From Branchiostoma belcheri (taxonomy: Eukaryota; Chordata; Leptocardii; Amphioxiformes; Branchiostomatidae), in the NCBI RefSeq assembly GCF_001625305.1, contig NW_017804276.1, positions 107,068-171,067 on the forward strand: DNA of 64,000 nt. Direction: 5' to 3'. The position numbers and the translations under genes were made by a program. Positions 33,401 to 36,562 of the stretch are shown piece by piece (within the stretch, counting starts at the first letter, position 1; every line of letters begins with the position of its first letter). The notes below the pieces were generated by a model that had not been told where the DNA came from, did not search any database, and saw only the letters and a program-made list of their open reading frames with translations.

Positions 33401-34058
33401 ACCTAAACCTCTGTACCTGTACCTGTACCTGATGTTACGAAAAGGTACGCAGCACTAGTTTAACCTAACCTCCCCACCCCCAGGTGATGGGCAGTAGGGT
33501 GGTGAAGATGACCCTGGGGACAGGACTGCTCCCGGACGAGCCCTACCCTGCCGGCTGGATGATTGGGGTCATTGTCGTGCTGTCCATCCTGGGAGTCGGA
33601 CTGGTCATCGGAATCGTGGTGGCCATCATGAAGCAGTGGGTAGCGCTTCTTGTGTTTGATACATACATTGTATGAGCCTGCATGCCCTTTTCCATAGAGC
33701 ATAATTGTAGCCTGCATAGCATGCCAAAAACTGGTGGTTTTGGGGGTCTCCATGGTCTTTGGGAGCTTTTATGTGCTACTTTCTGATTGCATATAGACAA
33801 CATAGTCATAGCCGGTCTGGTTGAATGACCCGTTTTTACGAATTATGTATAAAAGGGTGTTTTACAGCTTGATCATGAGGCAGTTTACAGGATAAGTCTA
33901 ATATTTCTAACTTGATGTTATTTTTGTATCGCCGCAGTGCTATCCCCAACAGCCTGCCCTACAGTAATGAGTGGGACATCGACAGCACCAGTACCAGTGA
34001 GACTGACATCGGGGAGGCCTGGCCTAATCCTAACGTAGTCGGGTCTTCTGACACCTAA
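364..34058 (+). CDS. Multi-EGF / TSP1 type I membrane protein gene (20 coding exons seen, 5' partial)
   Basis: Twenty exons joined by GT/AG introns keep one open frame of about 840 residues to a TAA at 34056-34058. Order: part of one EGF module, twelve complete six-cysteine EGF modules, one TSP1 module, a juxtamembrane region of about 140 residues, one hydrophobic helix and a 41-residue acidic Ser/Thr-rich tail. Exons 1-14 are flanked by phase-1 introns, the symmetric class typical of shuffled extracellular modules. Most EGF modules start D-[VIK]-[DNS]-E-C and carry the Asn/Asp-hydroxylation pattern C-x-N-x4-[FY]-x-C-x-C, which indicates calcium binding. Role by inference: cell-surface adhesion or matrix receptor. 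The domain order does not match a named vertebrate protein I can recall, so no symbol is given. Start codon and signal peptide must lie upstream of base 1. An LRR gene is nested antisense in the intron 9609-15696. Confidence 0.85.
457..1217 (+). other. Intron, nothing recognised
   Basis: AT-rich. Only a short GTTCAGTTCAGTTCAG run near 1034. Confidence 0.6.
1218..1337 (+). CDS. Exon 2: calcium-binding EGF-like module
   Basis: The acceptor CTTCAG ends at 1217 and the donor is G|GTACGC. Forty codons, phase 1-1. It starts [12 protein letters not shown] and has the hydroxylation-type pattern [12 protein letters not shown]; six cysteines. Confidence 0.9.
1340..1770 (-). mobile_element. LINE 3' fragment (minus)
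   Basis: The minus strand around 1560-1680 reads [20 protein letters not shown], then [18 protein letters not shown], the end of a non-LTR reverse transcriptase protein. The AATTTCAATTTCAATT-type tail at 1353-1380 abuts EGF exon 2's donor. Confidence 0.6.
1771..2762 (+). other. Intron with degenerate AGGTTGCCC motifs
   Basis: Short TTAGGTTGCCC-like motifs recur between 2410 and 2715; otherwise nothing recognised. Confidence 0.5.
2763..2906 (+). CDS. Exon 3: calcium-binding EGF-like module
   Basis: The acceptor CCTGCAG ends at 2762 and the donor is TCAG|GTGAGA. Forty-eight codons, phase 1-1. DVDEC start, [12 protein letters not shown] pattern, six cysteines. The spacing between cysteines 1 and 3 is longer than in the neighbouring modules. 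Confidence 0.9.
3000..3165. repeat. Probable dispersed repeat fragment
   Basis: GGGGGTTAGACGTGCTTGTA shares its core with AAGGGTTAGACGTGCTTGCA at 16490. The class is not clear. Confidence 0.45.
3575..3905. repeat. AT-rich degenerate tandem repeat
   Basis: Repeats of AATCATAACAAATCATTGATCA in imperfect 25-60 bp steps, immediately upstream of EGF exon 4. No gene. Confidence 0.8.
3953..4075 (+). CDS. Exon 4: calcium-binding EGF-like module
   Basis: The acceptor ATGTCAG ends at 3952 and the donor is GTAG|GTGAGT. Forty-one codons, phase 1-1. DINEC start, [12 protein letters not shown] pattern, six cysteines. Confidence 0.92.
   Translation, partial: TSMSVWCITVGVSGPASTLLAASTVHVETGTDWDRTMQHV
4180..4590 (-). 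mobile_element. LINE (CR1/Jockey-like) reverse-transcriptase 3' end
   Basis: A minus-strand open frame of 109 codons: [58 protein letters not shown]. The SFFPRTIxEWNSLP block is the usual C-terminal tail of non-LTR retrotransposon proteins. Its 3' tail (TCGGTATAACTGCCTTTCGC region) is shared with the copies at 5520 and 58890. Confidence 0.85.
4713..4832 (+). CDS. Exon 5: EGF-like module
   Basis: The acceptor TTTCCAG ends at 4712 and the donor is CTGC|GTGAGT. Forty codons, phase 1-1. It starts DYDKC and has [12 protein letters not shown]; six cysteines. The Ca-binding D-x-D/N-E-C start is altered (K for E). Confidence 0.9.
4937..4988. repeat. AT-rich palindrome
   Basis: AAAACTTTACACCTATTATT, then ATTACAGTACTGTAATAAT and its mirror form a near-perfect ~50-bp palindrome. 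Possible small MITE. Confidence 0.75.
4989..5519 (+). other. Intron rich in TTTACTGT motifs
   Basis: TTACTGT/ACAGTAA motifs crowd 5060-5290, partly inverted, so a decayed MITE is possible. No coding. Confidence 0.5.
5520..5945 (-). mobile_element. LINE 3' end, second copy
   Basis: Same family as 4180-4590: [38 protein letters not shown] on the minus strand, with frame breaks upstream. Same 3' tail. Confidence 0.8.
6007..6138 (+). CDS. Exon 6: EGF-like module, non-calcium type
   Basis: The acceptor ATTTCAG ends at 6006 and the donor is ATAG|GTAGAC. Forty-four codons, phase 1-1. The split codon with exon 5 gives Pro, then [10 protein letters not shown]...[16 protein letters not shown]. Six cysteines, but no DxDEC start and no hydroxylation pattern. 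Confidence 0.87.
   Translation: MMFPVLRRTPVAWHLQVCVGRWEGRTGAAAPQDTPFTWTRPPA
6573..6932. mobile_element. MITE with CATGCCCGT ends
   Basis: CATGCCCGTTGCCAGG at the left and CCTGGCTACGGGCATG at the right form imperfect inverted repeats. Inside are repeated GGTCCACTTTTTGGTCCACT units. Confidence 0.65.
6990..7130 (+). CDS. Exon 7: calcium-binding EGF-like module
   Basis: The acceptor TCCCCAG ends at 6989 and the donor is GAGG|GTAAGG. Forty-seven codons, phase 1-1. DIDEC start, [12 protein letters not shown] pattern, six cysteines. A foldback MITE begins 16 bp after the exon end. Confidence 0.92.
7147..7528. mobile_element. Foldback MITE family A (GGCCACACCAATTTAATT ends), diverged copy
   Basis: Starts TAAGGCCACATCAATTCAAT and ends AATTTGTGTGGCCTAA; the inverted repeats extend inward. 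Begins 16 bp after EGF exon 7's donor. Confidence 0.8.
7621..7743 (+). CDS. Exon 8: calcium-binding EGF-like module
   Basis: The acceptor CCCCACAG ends at 7620 and the donor is ATTG|GTATGA. Forty-one codons, phase 1-1. DVDEC start, [12 protein letters not shown] pattern, six cysteines. Confidence 0.92.
7803..8470. mobile_element. MITE family V, split by another element
   Basis: Left part AAAACATTATTGTTTTTACT and GTTGACATCTGTCACCATGG; right part GGGCAGACCATGTCCAAAGG. The middle (about 7985-8380) is a separate repeat shared, inverted, with 29195-29500. Confidence 0.75.
7985..8380. repeat. Dispersed repeat inserted in MITE V
   Basis: Starts about TATTATATCATACCTGGGGT, with GC-rich inner sequence ending near GAATACCCCGTGTTGTATTC. 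The outer parts CAACACGGTGTATTC and GAATACCCCGTGTTG make a short inverted repeat at 8255-8360. Confidence 0.7.
8526..8651 (+). CDS. Exon 9: calcium-binding EGF-like module
   Basis: The acceptor CCCTGCAG ends at 8525 and the donor is GCAG|GTAAGG. Forty-two codons, phase 1-1. DKDEC start, [12 protein letters not shown] pattern, six cysteines. Intron bases from about +2 onward are already the end of a foldback MITE (TAAGGCCACACC), so the element helps form the donor. Confidence 0.92.
8653..9013. mobile_element. Foldback MITE family A
   Basis: Ends TAAGGCCACACCAATTTAAT and ATTAAATTGGTGTGGCCTAT, with a CTGATTTGCAAA-like inner block. It starts at base +2 of the intron after EGF exon 9. Confidence 0.88.
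9014..9485 (+). other. Intron, nothing recognised
   Basis: No coding signal or repeat family seen. Confidence 0.55.
9486..9608 (+). CDS. Exon 10: calcium-binding EGF-like module
   Basis: The acceptor TGCCCAG ends at 9485 and the donor is ATCG|GTCAGT. Forty-one codons, phase 1-1. DVDEC start. [12 protein letters not shown] has Leu where Phe/Tyr is usual in the hydroxylation pattern. The intron that follows holds the antisense LRR gene. Confidence 0.91.
9775..9990. repeat. Dispersed repeat shared with 15108-15350
   Basis: TTATGGCTTCACCACAAAGT, TTCTCCTTCTCCTGCCATTT and TGGATTCAATTTCTTCAATT recur in similar order at 15108. Function unknown. Confidence 0.75.
10289..10790. repeat. 54-bp minisatellite downstream of the LRR gene
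   Basis: About nine imperfect units built around TACAGTTTGTGAGATGTGCT, spaced 54 bp apart (for example starts at 10343 and 10397). It lies just 3' of the LRR stop on that gene's strand. Because 54 is a multiple of three, several frames stay open by chance. No codon evidence makes this a gene. Confidence 0.85.
10783..11554 (-). CDS. LRR gene exon 2, last segment: cytoplasmic tail with PYAV repeats
   Basis: After the helix: [11 protein letters not shown], then acidic segments with [30 protein letters not shown] and FPYAITS, followed by a tandem 15-residue repeat of the type [15 protein letters not shown]. An extra C near 10921 shifts the frame inside the array. The second frame then runs to DEDLE and a stop at 10783. 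Such evenly spaced Tyr motifs are plausible SH2-type docking sites (inference). Confidence 0.68.
10793..11162 (-). repeat. 45-bp coding tandem repeat (15-residue [15 protein letters not shown] units)
   Basis: About eight units of 45 bp, a multiple of three, encode the tail repeats of the nested LRR protein. Units differ mainly at PYAV versus PYSV. One unit carries an extra C (10921-10924) that breaks the frame. Confidence 0.9.
11553..11888 (-). CDS. LRR gene exon 2, middle segment: LRR C-cap end, stalk, membrane helix
   Basis: In the shifted frame: [20 protein letters not shown], a Thr/Pro/His-rich stalk ([20 protein letters not shown]), [18 protein letters not shown], then the helix [17 protein letters not shown]. 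The frame breaks again at a run of five G near 11553. Confidence 0.7.
11880..12241 (-). CDS. LRR gene exon 2, first segment: LRRs and start of LRR C-cap
   Basis: The acceptor TATCCTCAG joins G|AA to give [20 protein letters not shown], a continuing LRR in frame with exon 1. The C-cap begins [13 protein letters not shown]. The frame then hits a stop at 11880, while the expected C-cap continuation [13 protein letters not shown] lies one base off, which indicates a 1-nt loss near 11888. Confidence 0.75.
12407..12640 (-). mobile_element. Penelope-like terminal-repeat remnant (element P6)
   Basis: Inverted arms around AGCAAAGTTCTTTCTATCAC (12452) and its reverse near 12615-12634. The adjacent extension at 12411-12436 is the reverse of the one in element P2 (CAACCTGATGAAATTATTTA). 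The core at 12556-12588 is CTGATGA, a GATGAC/GTCATC hairpin, then AAAA instead of GAAA, so it looks decayed. Confidence 0.65.
12641..13504. other. Intron of the nested LRR gene, rest
   Basis: Between element P6 and LRR exon 1. AT-rich; nothing recognised. Confidence 0.55.
13505..13937 (-). CDS. LRR gene exon 1: signal peptide, LRR N-cap, first LRRs
   Basis: The ATG at 13937 opens 144 codons, and the donor is TCTTG|GTACGT (boundary at 13505, phase 1). A hydrophobic leader is followed by [20 protein letters not shown], a typical LRRNT cysteine cluster, and LRR strands such as [17 protein letters not shown] and [11 protein letters not shown]. The frame is intact. Confidence 0.8.
13940..15105. 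repeat. Tandem ~300-bp repeats upstream of the LRR gene
   Basis: The segment TTTGCCGATATATGTTACCA recurs near 13954, 14235, 14571 and 14857, each followed by matching blocks (GTAGGGCTGCTTGAATATAC; GCCACATGCACTTCAACC). Spacing is about 280-335 bp. The copies cover the 5' flank of the LRR gene; one includes a copy of its signal-peptide codons. Confidence 0.85.
14487..14549 (-). pseudogene. Duplicated start of the LRR gene (signal-peptide fragment)
   Basis: Reading the minus strand from 14543 gives [19 protein letters not shown], closely related to [18 protein letters not shown] at 13937. The flanking sequence (GGTTACTGATTTCT on the plus strand) is shared too. It is a duplicated 5' exon fragment inside the upstream tandem array and ends after about 20 codons. 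Confidence 0.7.
15108..15350. repeat. Dispersed repeat, second copy of 9775-9990
   Basis: CTCCTTCTCCTGCCATTACT, GGATTCAATTTCTTCATTTT and AAATACCCACAGGTATTTTT match the copy at 9775. Confidence 0.75.
15697..15825 (+). CDS. Exon 11: calcium-binding EGF-like module
   Basis: The acceptor ATTTCAG ends at 15696 and the donor is ACCA|GTATGT. Forty-three codons, phase 1-1. DIDEC start, [12 protein letters not shown] pattern, six cysteines. Confidence 0.9.
15826..16747 (+). other. Intron with possible LINE-tail remnants
   Basis: TTTATTTGTTTATTTATTTA at 15840 and a CT-rich run at 16052-16070. No coding. Confidence 0.5.
16748..17089. mobile_element. MITE with CAGGGCTTGAAAT ends, copy 1
   Basis: CAGGCTTGAAATTCATTG at the left and AGTATTTCAAGCCCTGG at the right. 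The inner GGTGCAC-rich sequence is shared with 19290-19655. Confidence 0.82.
17243..17377 (+). CDS. Exon 12: EGF-like module, divergent
   Basis: The acceptor TTTACAG ends at 17242 and the donor is GTCG|GTAAGT. Forty-five codons, phase 1-1. IKSGYEC start, then [18 protein letters not shown] and [10 protein letters not shown]. Six cysteines, but without the calcium-binding start. Confidence 0.87.
17738..18244. mobile_element. Foldback MITE family A with an insertion
   Basis: Ends TAAGGCCACACCAATTTAAT and ATCAAATTGGTGTGGCCTAA. An A/T-rich insertion at about 17838-17972 begins GATTCAGATTCAGCTTTATT, like a LINE tail in antisense. The element ends 43 bp before EGF exon 13. Confidence 0.88.
18288..18422 (+). 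CDS. Exon 13: calcium-binding EGF-like module
   Basis: The acceptor CTGACAG ends at 18287 and the donor is ACAG|GTAAGC. Forty-five codons, phase 1-1. DINEC start, [12 protein letters not shown] pattern, six cysteines. It is the last EGF module. Confidence 0.92.
18466..18897. mobile_element. MITE with GGTCACAACCCGCC ends
   Basis: CCTTGGTCACAACCCGCCGT and GGCGGGTTGTGACCGTCGC are inverted ends. Many internal CGTACG steps. Starts 44 bp after EGF exon 13. Confidence 0.85.
19093..19266 (+). CDS. Exon 14: thrombospondin type-1 module
   Basis: The acceptor AAACAG ends at 19092 and the donor is GAAG|GTATTG. Fifty-eight codons, phase 1-1. [10 protein letters not shown] begins a TSP1 fold, followed by [17 protein letters not shown] and a final LCAKSNC: six cysteines, one Trp pair and the Arg-rich strand. 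TSP1 modules usually bind glycans or partner proteins. Confidence 0.9.
19290..19655. mobile_element. MITE with CAGGGCTCGAAAT ends, copy 2
   Basis: CAGGGCTCGAAATTCATTTT and AGTATTTCGAGCCTTG; starts 24 bp after the TSP1 exon. Confidence 0.84.
19975..20112. mobile_element. MITE family V, fragment
   Basis: AATTTTGTTTACTGAAGGAA through GATGTCTGTCACCATGGTAA; right half absent. Confidence 0.65.
20231..20927. mobile_element. ~0.7-kb TIR element (TACTCGGTTGGGTTAAGGCG ends)
   Basis: The exact inverted repeat TACTCGGTTGGGTTAAGGCG / CGCCTTAACCCAACCGAGTA is at the two ends. No transposase reading inside; non-autonomous. Confidence 0.88.
20928..21898 (+). other. Intron, nothing recognised
   Basis: No repeat family, no exon-like segment with splice sites in frame. 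Confidence 0.5.
21899..22178. mobile_element. MITE family V
   Basis: GTTTACCGAAGGAAAACATA at the left; AGCAGACCATAATTGTGAAG and ATGCATTTGC at the right. Confidence 0.75.
22210..22271 (+). CDS. Exon 15: start of juxtamembrane region
   Basis: The acceptor CCCCTCAG ends at 22209 and the donor is GGAG|GTGAGT. It enters in phase 1 and leaves in phase 0; encodes [21 protein letters not shown]. It is short, but it keeps frame on both sides. No known domain recognised. Confidence 0.75.
22316..22409. mobile_element. Foldback MITE family A, truncated
   Basis: AAGCCACACCAATTTAATTT followed by family A inner sequence; the right half is missing. It sits between EGF-gene exons 15 and 16. Confidence 0.7.
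22432..22544 (+). CDS. Exon 16: juxtamembrane region, cysteine-containing
   Basis: The acceptor TCCCCAG ends at 22431 and the donor is CAAG|GTGAGA. It enters in phase 0 and leaves in phase 2. Encodes [20 protein letters not shown] followed by a CCP motif. The amphipathic helix and paired cysteines suggest a folded extracellular module. The family is not recognised; a SEA-like fold is only a guess. Confidence 0.82.
22675..23576 (+). mobile_element. Penelope-like element fragment with inverted arms (element P1)
   Basis: A 13-bp target duplication (TACATTAGTTGTT) lies at 22675 and 23564. The inside reads: ~30-nt extension, inverted arm 22719-22978, a GIY-YIG endonuclease remnant (22975-23311), inverted arm 23305-23563. 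Long stretches of the two arms match exactly when one is reversed. Each arm has CTGACGA, a 7-bp hairpin and GAAA (22774-22803 and 23481-23510). It is inserted in an older repeat. Confidence 0.85.
22975..23311 (+). pseudogene. GIY-YIG endonuclease C-terminal fragment of Penelope-like element P1
   Basis: The plus strand reads [73 protein letters not shown] and a stop. YIGET with the downstream Arg and His, then the WxxRxxKEAI(Y/W) block, are typical of Penelope-like endonucleases. The reverse transcriptase is absent, so it is inactive. Confidence 0.85.
24258..24702 (+). repeat. Three tandem ~165-bp copies ending in a TTTCTAG acceptor
   Basis: AAATGCTTTGGGTATGGAGT to TTGTTTTCTATTTCTAG occurs three times, ending near 24375, 24539 and 24702. 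The first two end TCTAG-TCCTGGAGG and TCTAG-GCCTGGAGG; the third is the acceptor of exon 17 (TCTAG-GCCTGGATC). Confidence 0.88.
24703..24783 (+). CDS. Exon 17: juxtamembrane region
   Basis: The acceptor TTTCTAG ends at 24702 and the donor is TTGA|GTGAGT. It enters and leaves in phase 2. Encodes [20 protein letters not shown] then VFEEELE. Two more copies of the acceptor context lie directly upstream in tandem. Confidence 0.8.
   Translation, partial: AWIWSAGVRVTGQVRPRIPHGVRGRT
24816..25362. mobile_element. MITE with TAGGGATGTGTACC ends
   Basis: TAGGGATGTGTACC and GGTACACATCCCTA flank GGTACAGGT-rich sequence. Related to 33033-33458. Confidence 0.8.
25380..25650 (+). mobile_element. SINE body
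   Basis: CTCTGGTGGAAATAAGTACA, TACCTAGCTTTGGTTAGGTG and AGAGTATAGGGGTCCTCTCC are shared with 55440-55620. The join CTCACTTCACTCTGG continues the tRNA-like head seen at 27185-27320. Confidence 0.65.
25814..26184. mobile_element. Foldback MITE family A
   Basis: TAAGGCCACACCAATTTAAT to AAATTAAATTGGTATGCTTA; full length, with the right end decayed. Confidence 0.85.
26712..27087. mobile_element. Foldback MITE family A, reverse orientation
   Basis: TTAGGCCACACCAATTTAAT to AATTAAATTGGAGTGGCCTA; the inner block is reversed relative to other copies (GGCGGGCGAAAAAATAAAG near the left end). Confidence 0.88.
27185..27320 (-). mobile_element. tRNA-derived SINE head
   Basis: The minus strand has an A-box-like TGGTCAGAGTGG and a B-box-like GGTTCAATCCC about 40 bp apart, as in tRNA-derived SINE promoters. 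CATGACTTTCCTCACTAC follows, as at the start of the SINE body. Not a functional tRNA: no proper cloverleaf end. Confidence 0.7.
27490..27670. mobile_element. Short MITE with ACCTCCATGAAA ends
   Basis: ACCTCCATGAAAAATGGAGG at the left and TTTCATGGAGGT at the right; the left end is itself a hairpin. Confidence 0.55.
27952..29073 (-). mobile_element. Penelope-like element fragment with inverted arms (element P2)
   Basis: Exact 13-bp target duplication CTCGGAAACACTT at 27952-27964 and 29061-29073. Inverted arms 27965-28127 and 28861-29024, then an extension of about 36 nt. Each arm ends near a CTGAGGA-hairpin-GAAACGT motif (28017-28045 and 28944-28972). 5'-truncated relative to a full Penelope-like element. 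Confidence 0.88.
28042..28797 (-). CDS. GIY-YIG endonuclease end of a Penelope-like reverse transcriptase (partial)
   Basis: Open for 251 codons on the minus strand. [20 protein letters not shown] is the linker often seen before the endonuclease; [20 protein letters not shown] carries the CxxC...YIGETGR signature; [13 protein letters not shown] and [17 protein letters not shown] complete the domain. Only the C-terminal part of the element protein remains, without the reverse transcriptase catalytic block. The first residues read through the arm side. Confidence 0.85.
   Translation of the reverse strand: MDRCNSVVTEEEDKERETQHIRRALVRCGYPEWTFRKVERKGKRSKQTEKNRKEGEKTRAMVIIPYVKGVTEPLERVFRKHQVSTAVKPKTTLRNLLVHPKDKMGDHVKTDCVYKIPCKSCDQVYIGETGRTFGKRLEEHRKEADNSETVRYTRSQKQQAQKEEKKLAVTDHVARNNCVIDWEGARVIDREDNRRIRWIKEAVWIRKSTPVMNRDEGGYKLSHVWDCILAAKAPPTLALNSGELQNSSQKL
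29195..29500. repeat. Dispersed repeat, inverted copy of 7985-8380
   Basis: Reversed relative to 7985-8380: CATCAATTCCAACGTCCGAA, TTTGTATTCGAATTTCGAAA and TCATACCCACCCAAGAAAAC correspond to the earlier copy. Confidence 0.78.
29500..30178 (+). mobile_element. Probable LINE 3' end
   Basis: [23 protein letters not shown] near 29690-29755 resembles the last residues of non-LTR proteins. A 3' UTR-like stretch then runs to a GAAATTTGAATTTGAATT tail at 30158-30176, 35 bp before EGF-gene exon 18. Confidence 0.45.
30215..30389 (+). CDS. Exon 18: juxtamembrane region
   Basis: The acceptor CCCCCAG ends at 30214 and the donor is AGGG|GTTAGT. It enters in phase 2 and leaves in phase 0. Encodes [20 protein letters not shown], then [25 protein letters not shown]-like 3' tail rich in GAATTT ends 35-40 bp before the acceptor. 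Confidence 0.82.
30413..30800. mobile_element. Foldback element family C (GGCCATGTTGATT ends), partial
   Basis: TAAGGCCATGTTGATTTGAG and GGATGACATCCTCTTGG at the left; it shares TTTGTACGATTTACAGTATG (near 30724) with the element at 52380. The right end is unclear. Confidence 0.5.
31158..31536. mobile_element. Foldback MITE family A
   Basis: TTAGGCCACACCAATTTAAT to AAATTGGTGTGGCCTTA; well preserved. Confidence 0.9.
31537..33032 (+). other. Intron, nothing recognised
   Basis: One 91-codon open frame (32582-32857) has no splice support or recognisable motif. Otherwise AT-rich. Confidence 0.5.
33033..33458. mobile_element. MITE with TAGGGCTGCGTACC ends
   Basis: TAGGGCTGCGTACC and GGTACGCAGCACTA as inverted ends, with GGACCGG and GGTACAGGT blocks inside. 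Ends 25 bp before exon 19. Confidence 0.82.
33484..33635 (+). CDS. Exon 19: transmembrane segment
   Basis: The acceptor CCCCCAG ends at 33483. Encodes [14 protein letters not shown], then [20 protein letters not shown], then IGIVVAIMK: one clear membrane helix followed by a basic residue. Two donors are possible. CA|GTGGGT at 33636 is chosen because it keeps a 41-residue tail open in exon 20; TGG|GTAGCG at 33640 would stop after about ten codons. Confidence 0.83.
33938..34058 (+). CDS. Exon 20: cytoplasmic tail and stop
   Basis: The acceptor GCCGCAG ends at 33937. It encodes [20 protein letters not shown], then [19 protein letters not shown] and TAA. The tail is acidic and Ser/Thr-rich with one Tyr motif (LPYSNEW). 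A CGTACGA-type MITE begins within about 5 bp of the stop, so the 3' UTR is element-derived. Confidence 0.82.
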
Positions 34059-34060
34059 GG

Positions 34061-35294
34061 AGCTGGTCACATTTGTCGTAGGATCGTCGTACGAGGATAT
34101 TTCAATTTATTCAATTTTTTTTCAATTTATTCAATCAAGCAAAATTGTACAAGAGCAGGAGATGCTGATGCACACCTGAATTGTGTCTTCAATTTTTACA
34201 ATTGATAAAACCAAAAAAGACACAGAAAACACACTATATACAAATATGTACAAACGCTATTCAATCTACAACAGGAAATAGCAGACATGGGTTTTCAATA
34301 TCAACCACTGTTATTGTAAAGTCTTACTGCACAATGTAAAAAAGACTTTTTTCAGGCGTAGAGTCCTGGCTTTAGGCAATGTGAACATGTTGCTGCTCCT
34401 TAGGCCACACCAATTTAATTTCTTGGTTAACGGATTCGCCTCTTCATTTTTTCCTGATTTGCAAATAAAAATAAAAATTCAGAATCAACTGCAAAATGCT
34501 CATATTTTGCCCTGAACAGTTGAAAACAGTCCTTTTCTTACTACTTGTTATGGTCATTCCATCTTTCAATGCAGTGCTACCATTAGAAGTTAAAAATTCA
34601 TTGTTTAAATTTTGAACCAGCCTGGTGTGTTGACTTCATGGCTCCTATCATACCATTTTGGGCCATAGTAGGATGCCTAGGCCTGTTTTTATTTTTATTT
34701 TTTTTTCGCCCGCCCGCTCCATTATTTTTCTGGAAAAATCCGTTAACCAAGAAAATAAATTGGTGTGGCCTTAGCTGACATTCTTGGAATAGTCATATAT
34801 GTGAAGTACAAAATCCAGCAGTATTGTTACCAAAATGGCAGTTAGATCCTTGTTGGCATTAATCTTTTTAGTCATTTATTTATTTCGCACAAAAAGAAGA
34901 TACAAGGTGAAGTAAATTAAATTAAAAACACTGTGCAGGAGAAGATAAGCCTTAAAGGCTTGTACAAGCCCTTCTCCTTAAACATAACAAAACAATCACA
35001 ATTAAACTGATTAACCAATTGAAAATACTTTAATGAGAATCAAGGCAAATGAAGAGAAAATATAAACATATCGTAAATAAGTACCCATTATATTGTTGTT
35101 GGCTTCTTCTTCCCGTCCGAAGATCATGTACCCATTATACATGTACAGTTAAAAACAAAATTATAGCAAAATAAATGAAGAAGCTAAGTGACACTTGAAT
35201 AAATCAAACCAAGAGGTTCTATCACCAACCTGCTTGAGAATCCTACGACATCAAAACCGTACGACGACCAATATACGACGAATGTGACATAGCC
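34061..35294. mobile_element. CGTACGA-type MITE at the EGF-gene stop codon (split by family A MITE)
   Basis: GCTGGTCACATTTGTCGTAG, GATCGTCGTACGA at the left and CGTACGACGACC, ATACGACGAATGTGACATAG at the right. Starts about 3 bp after the TAA. A family A element lies inside. Confidence 0.78.
34400..34773. mobile_element. Foldback MITE family A, nested in a CGTACGA-type element
   Basis: TTAGGCCACACCAATTTAAT to AATAAATTGGTGTGGCCTTA, inserted inside the element 34061-35294. Confidence 0.9.
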
Positions 35295-35514
35295 TTCTCC
35301 AACTGACCACCATGATAACAGAATGACGAAGGCCATTGAAATTTACAACGACTTGAATTAAACCTTCTATTTTAACAGCTTTTTTTCTGTCTAAATGCAT
35401 GCAAAAGTTTTACCATTTACTATAACATATATCAACCAATTTTTGCATGCCTGGATGTTTATAGTTTTAAGAAGACAAGAAGTTACCAAAAATCTAATGA
35501 AGTTGAAATTGACT

Positions 35515-35849
35515 TTAGGCCACACCAATTTGTTTCTCGGATTTTTTCAGAATAAATATGAAGCAACAGGGGAAAATAAAAAAAAACAGGCCAAGGCCAT
35601 GATAGCCAGAAATGTTACAATATGAGCCATGAAGTGAACATACCAGGCTGGTTTATAATTAAGACAATAGATTTTGAACTTTTAATGAAACAAAAATTGC
35701 ATTGAAAAACTTTAACAAGTACAACTTTAACTTCAACCTTTGGGGCCAAAATATGTCTTTCATTGAGCATTTTGCAGTTGATTTTGCAAATCAGAAAAAA
35801 ATGGACAGGGCAAATCCGAGAAACAACAAATTAAATTGGTGTGGCCTTA
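35515..35849. mobile_element. Foldback MITE family A, diverged copy like 7147-7528
   Basis: TTAGGCCACACCAATTTGTT to AAATTAAATTGGTGTGGCCT; shares its inner block with the 7147 copy rather than with the others, so there are two subfamilies. Confidence 0.85.
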
Positions 35850-35999
35850 TTATTCAATGTTGACTTTGATGCAATTACGTACACAAAACTGAAATGATAA
35901 TCAAAAGCAATACAATTGGACATTTCATCAAAGAAGCCATAATTTCAAATCATCATAAATCTAAACGTATCATTTCTTTTAATTGGCTGAATTGATCGC

Positions 36000-36299
36000 A
36001 TTTTGAAACAACTGGTTTAAATTTGTAGCATTAGGGAAAGGACAAAATGGAAATGGATACAGTAACACATAAAATGTAATGAGTTTATTAATTTGGATGA
36101 GATAATTTTTTTTCATTTCTTATTTCATATTCTGATATATTGGAACAGCATTTTGAAACAACTGGTTTAAATTTGTAGCAATTGGAAAAGGCAAAATGGG
36201 AATGGAAACTACACACAAAATGTAATGAAGAGTTTATTAATTGGGATGAGATGATTTTTTTTCATTTCTTAAGTATATTCTGATATGTTGGAACAGTAT
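36000..36299 (+). repeat. Tandem duplication of ~150 bp
   Basis: TTTTGAAACAACTGGTTTAA through TCTGATATATTGGAACAG occurs twice (36000-36149, 36150-36299) with few differences. No gene. Confidence 0.88.
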
Positions 36300-36562
36300 T
36301 AATGGTTGTACAGTTTTGAAATTTTAACTCATTATGCAACAGCGCAGACTAGAAAAGTCTGGATCAACGTGGTTTTTACATACATTACAACCTTGCAAAT
36401 TCTTATCATAGCATTGGTAAACTTTACCGTCAAAATTAGGAGTTTGTACAATTATTAAGTTGGAAATTCAATGTATTTCTAAAAAAAGGCAGCCAGAGAA
36501 ATGTGTACCAGGCCATTATAGAAACTTTGGAAATTTAATTTAGATAATTAAGTTAATTTAGA

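Noticed and set aside
33636-33639. Alternative donor TGG|GTAGCG for exon 19
   Set aside because: It would put exon 20 in a frame that stops after about ten codons. The CA|GTGGGT donor keeps a 41-residue tail, although alternative use cannot be excluded.
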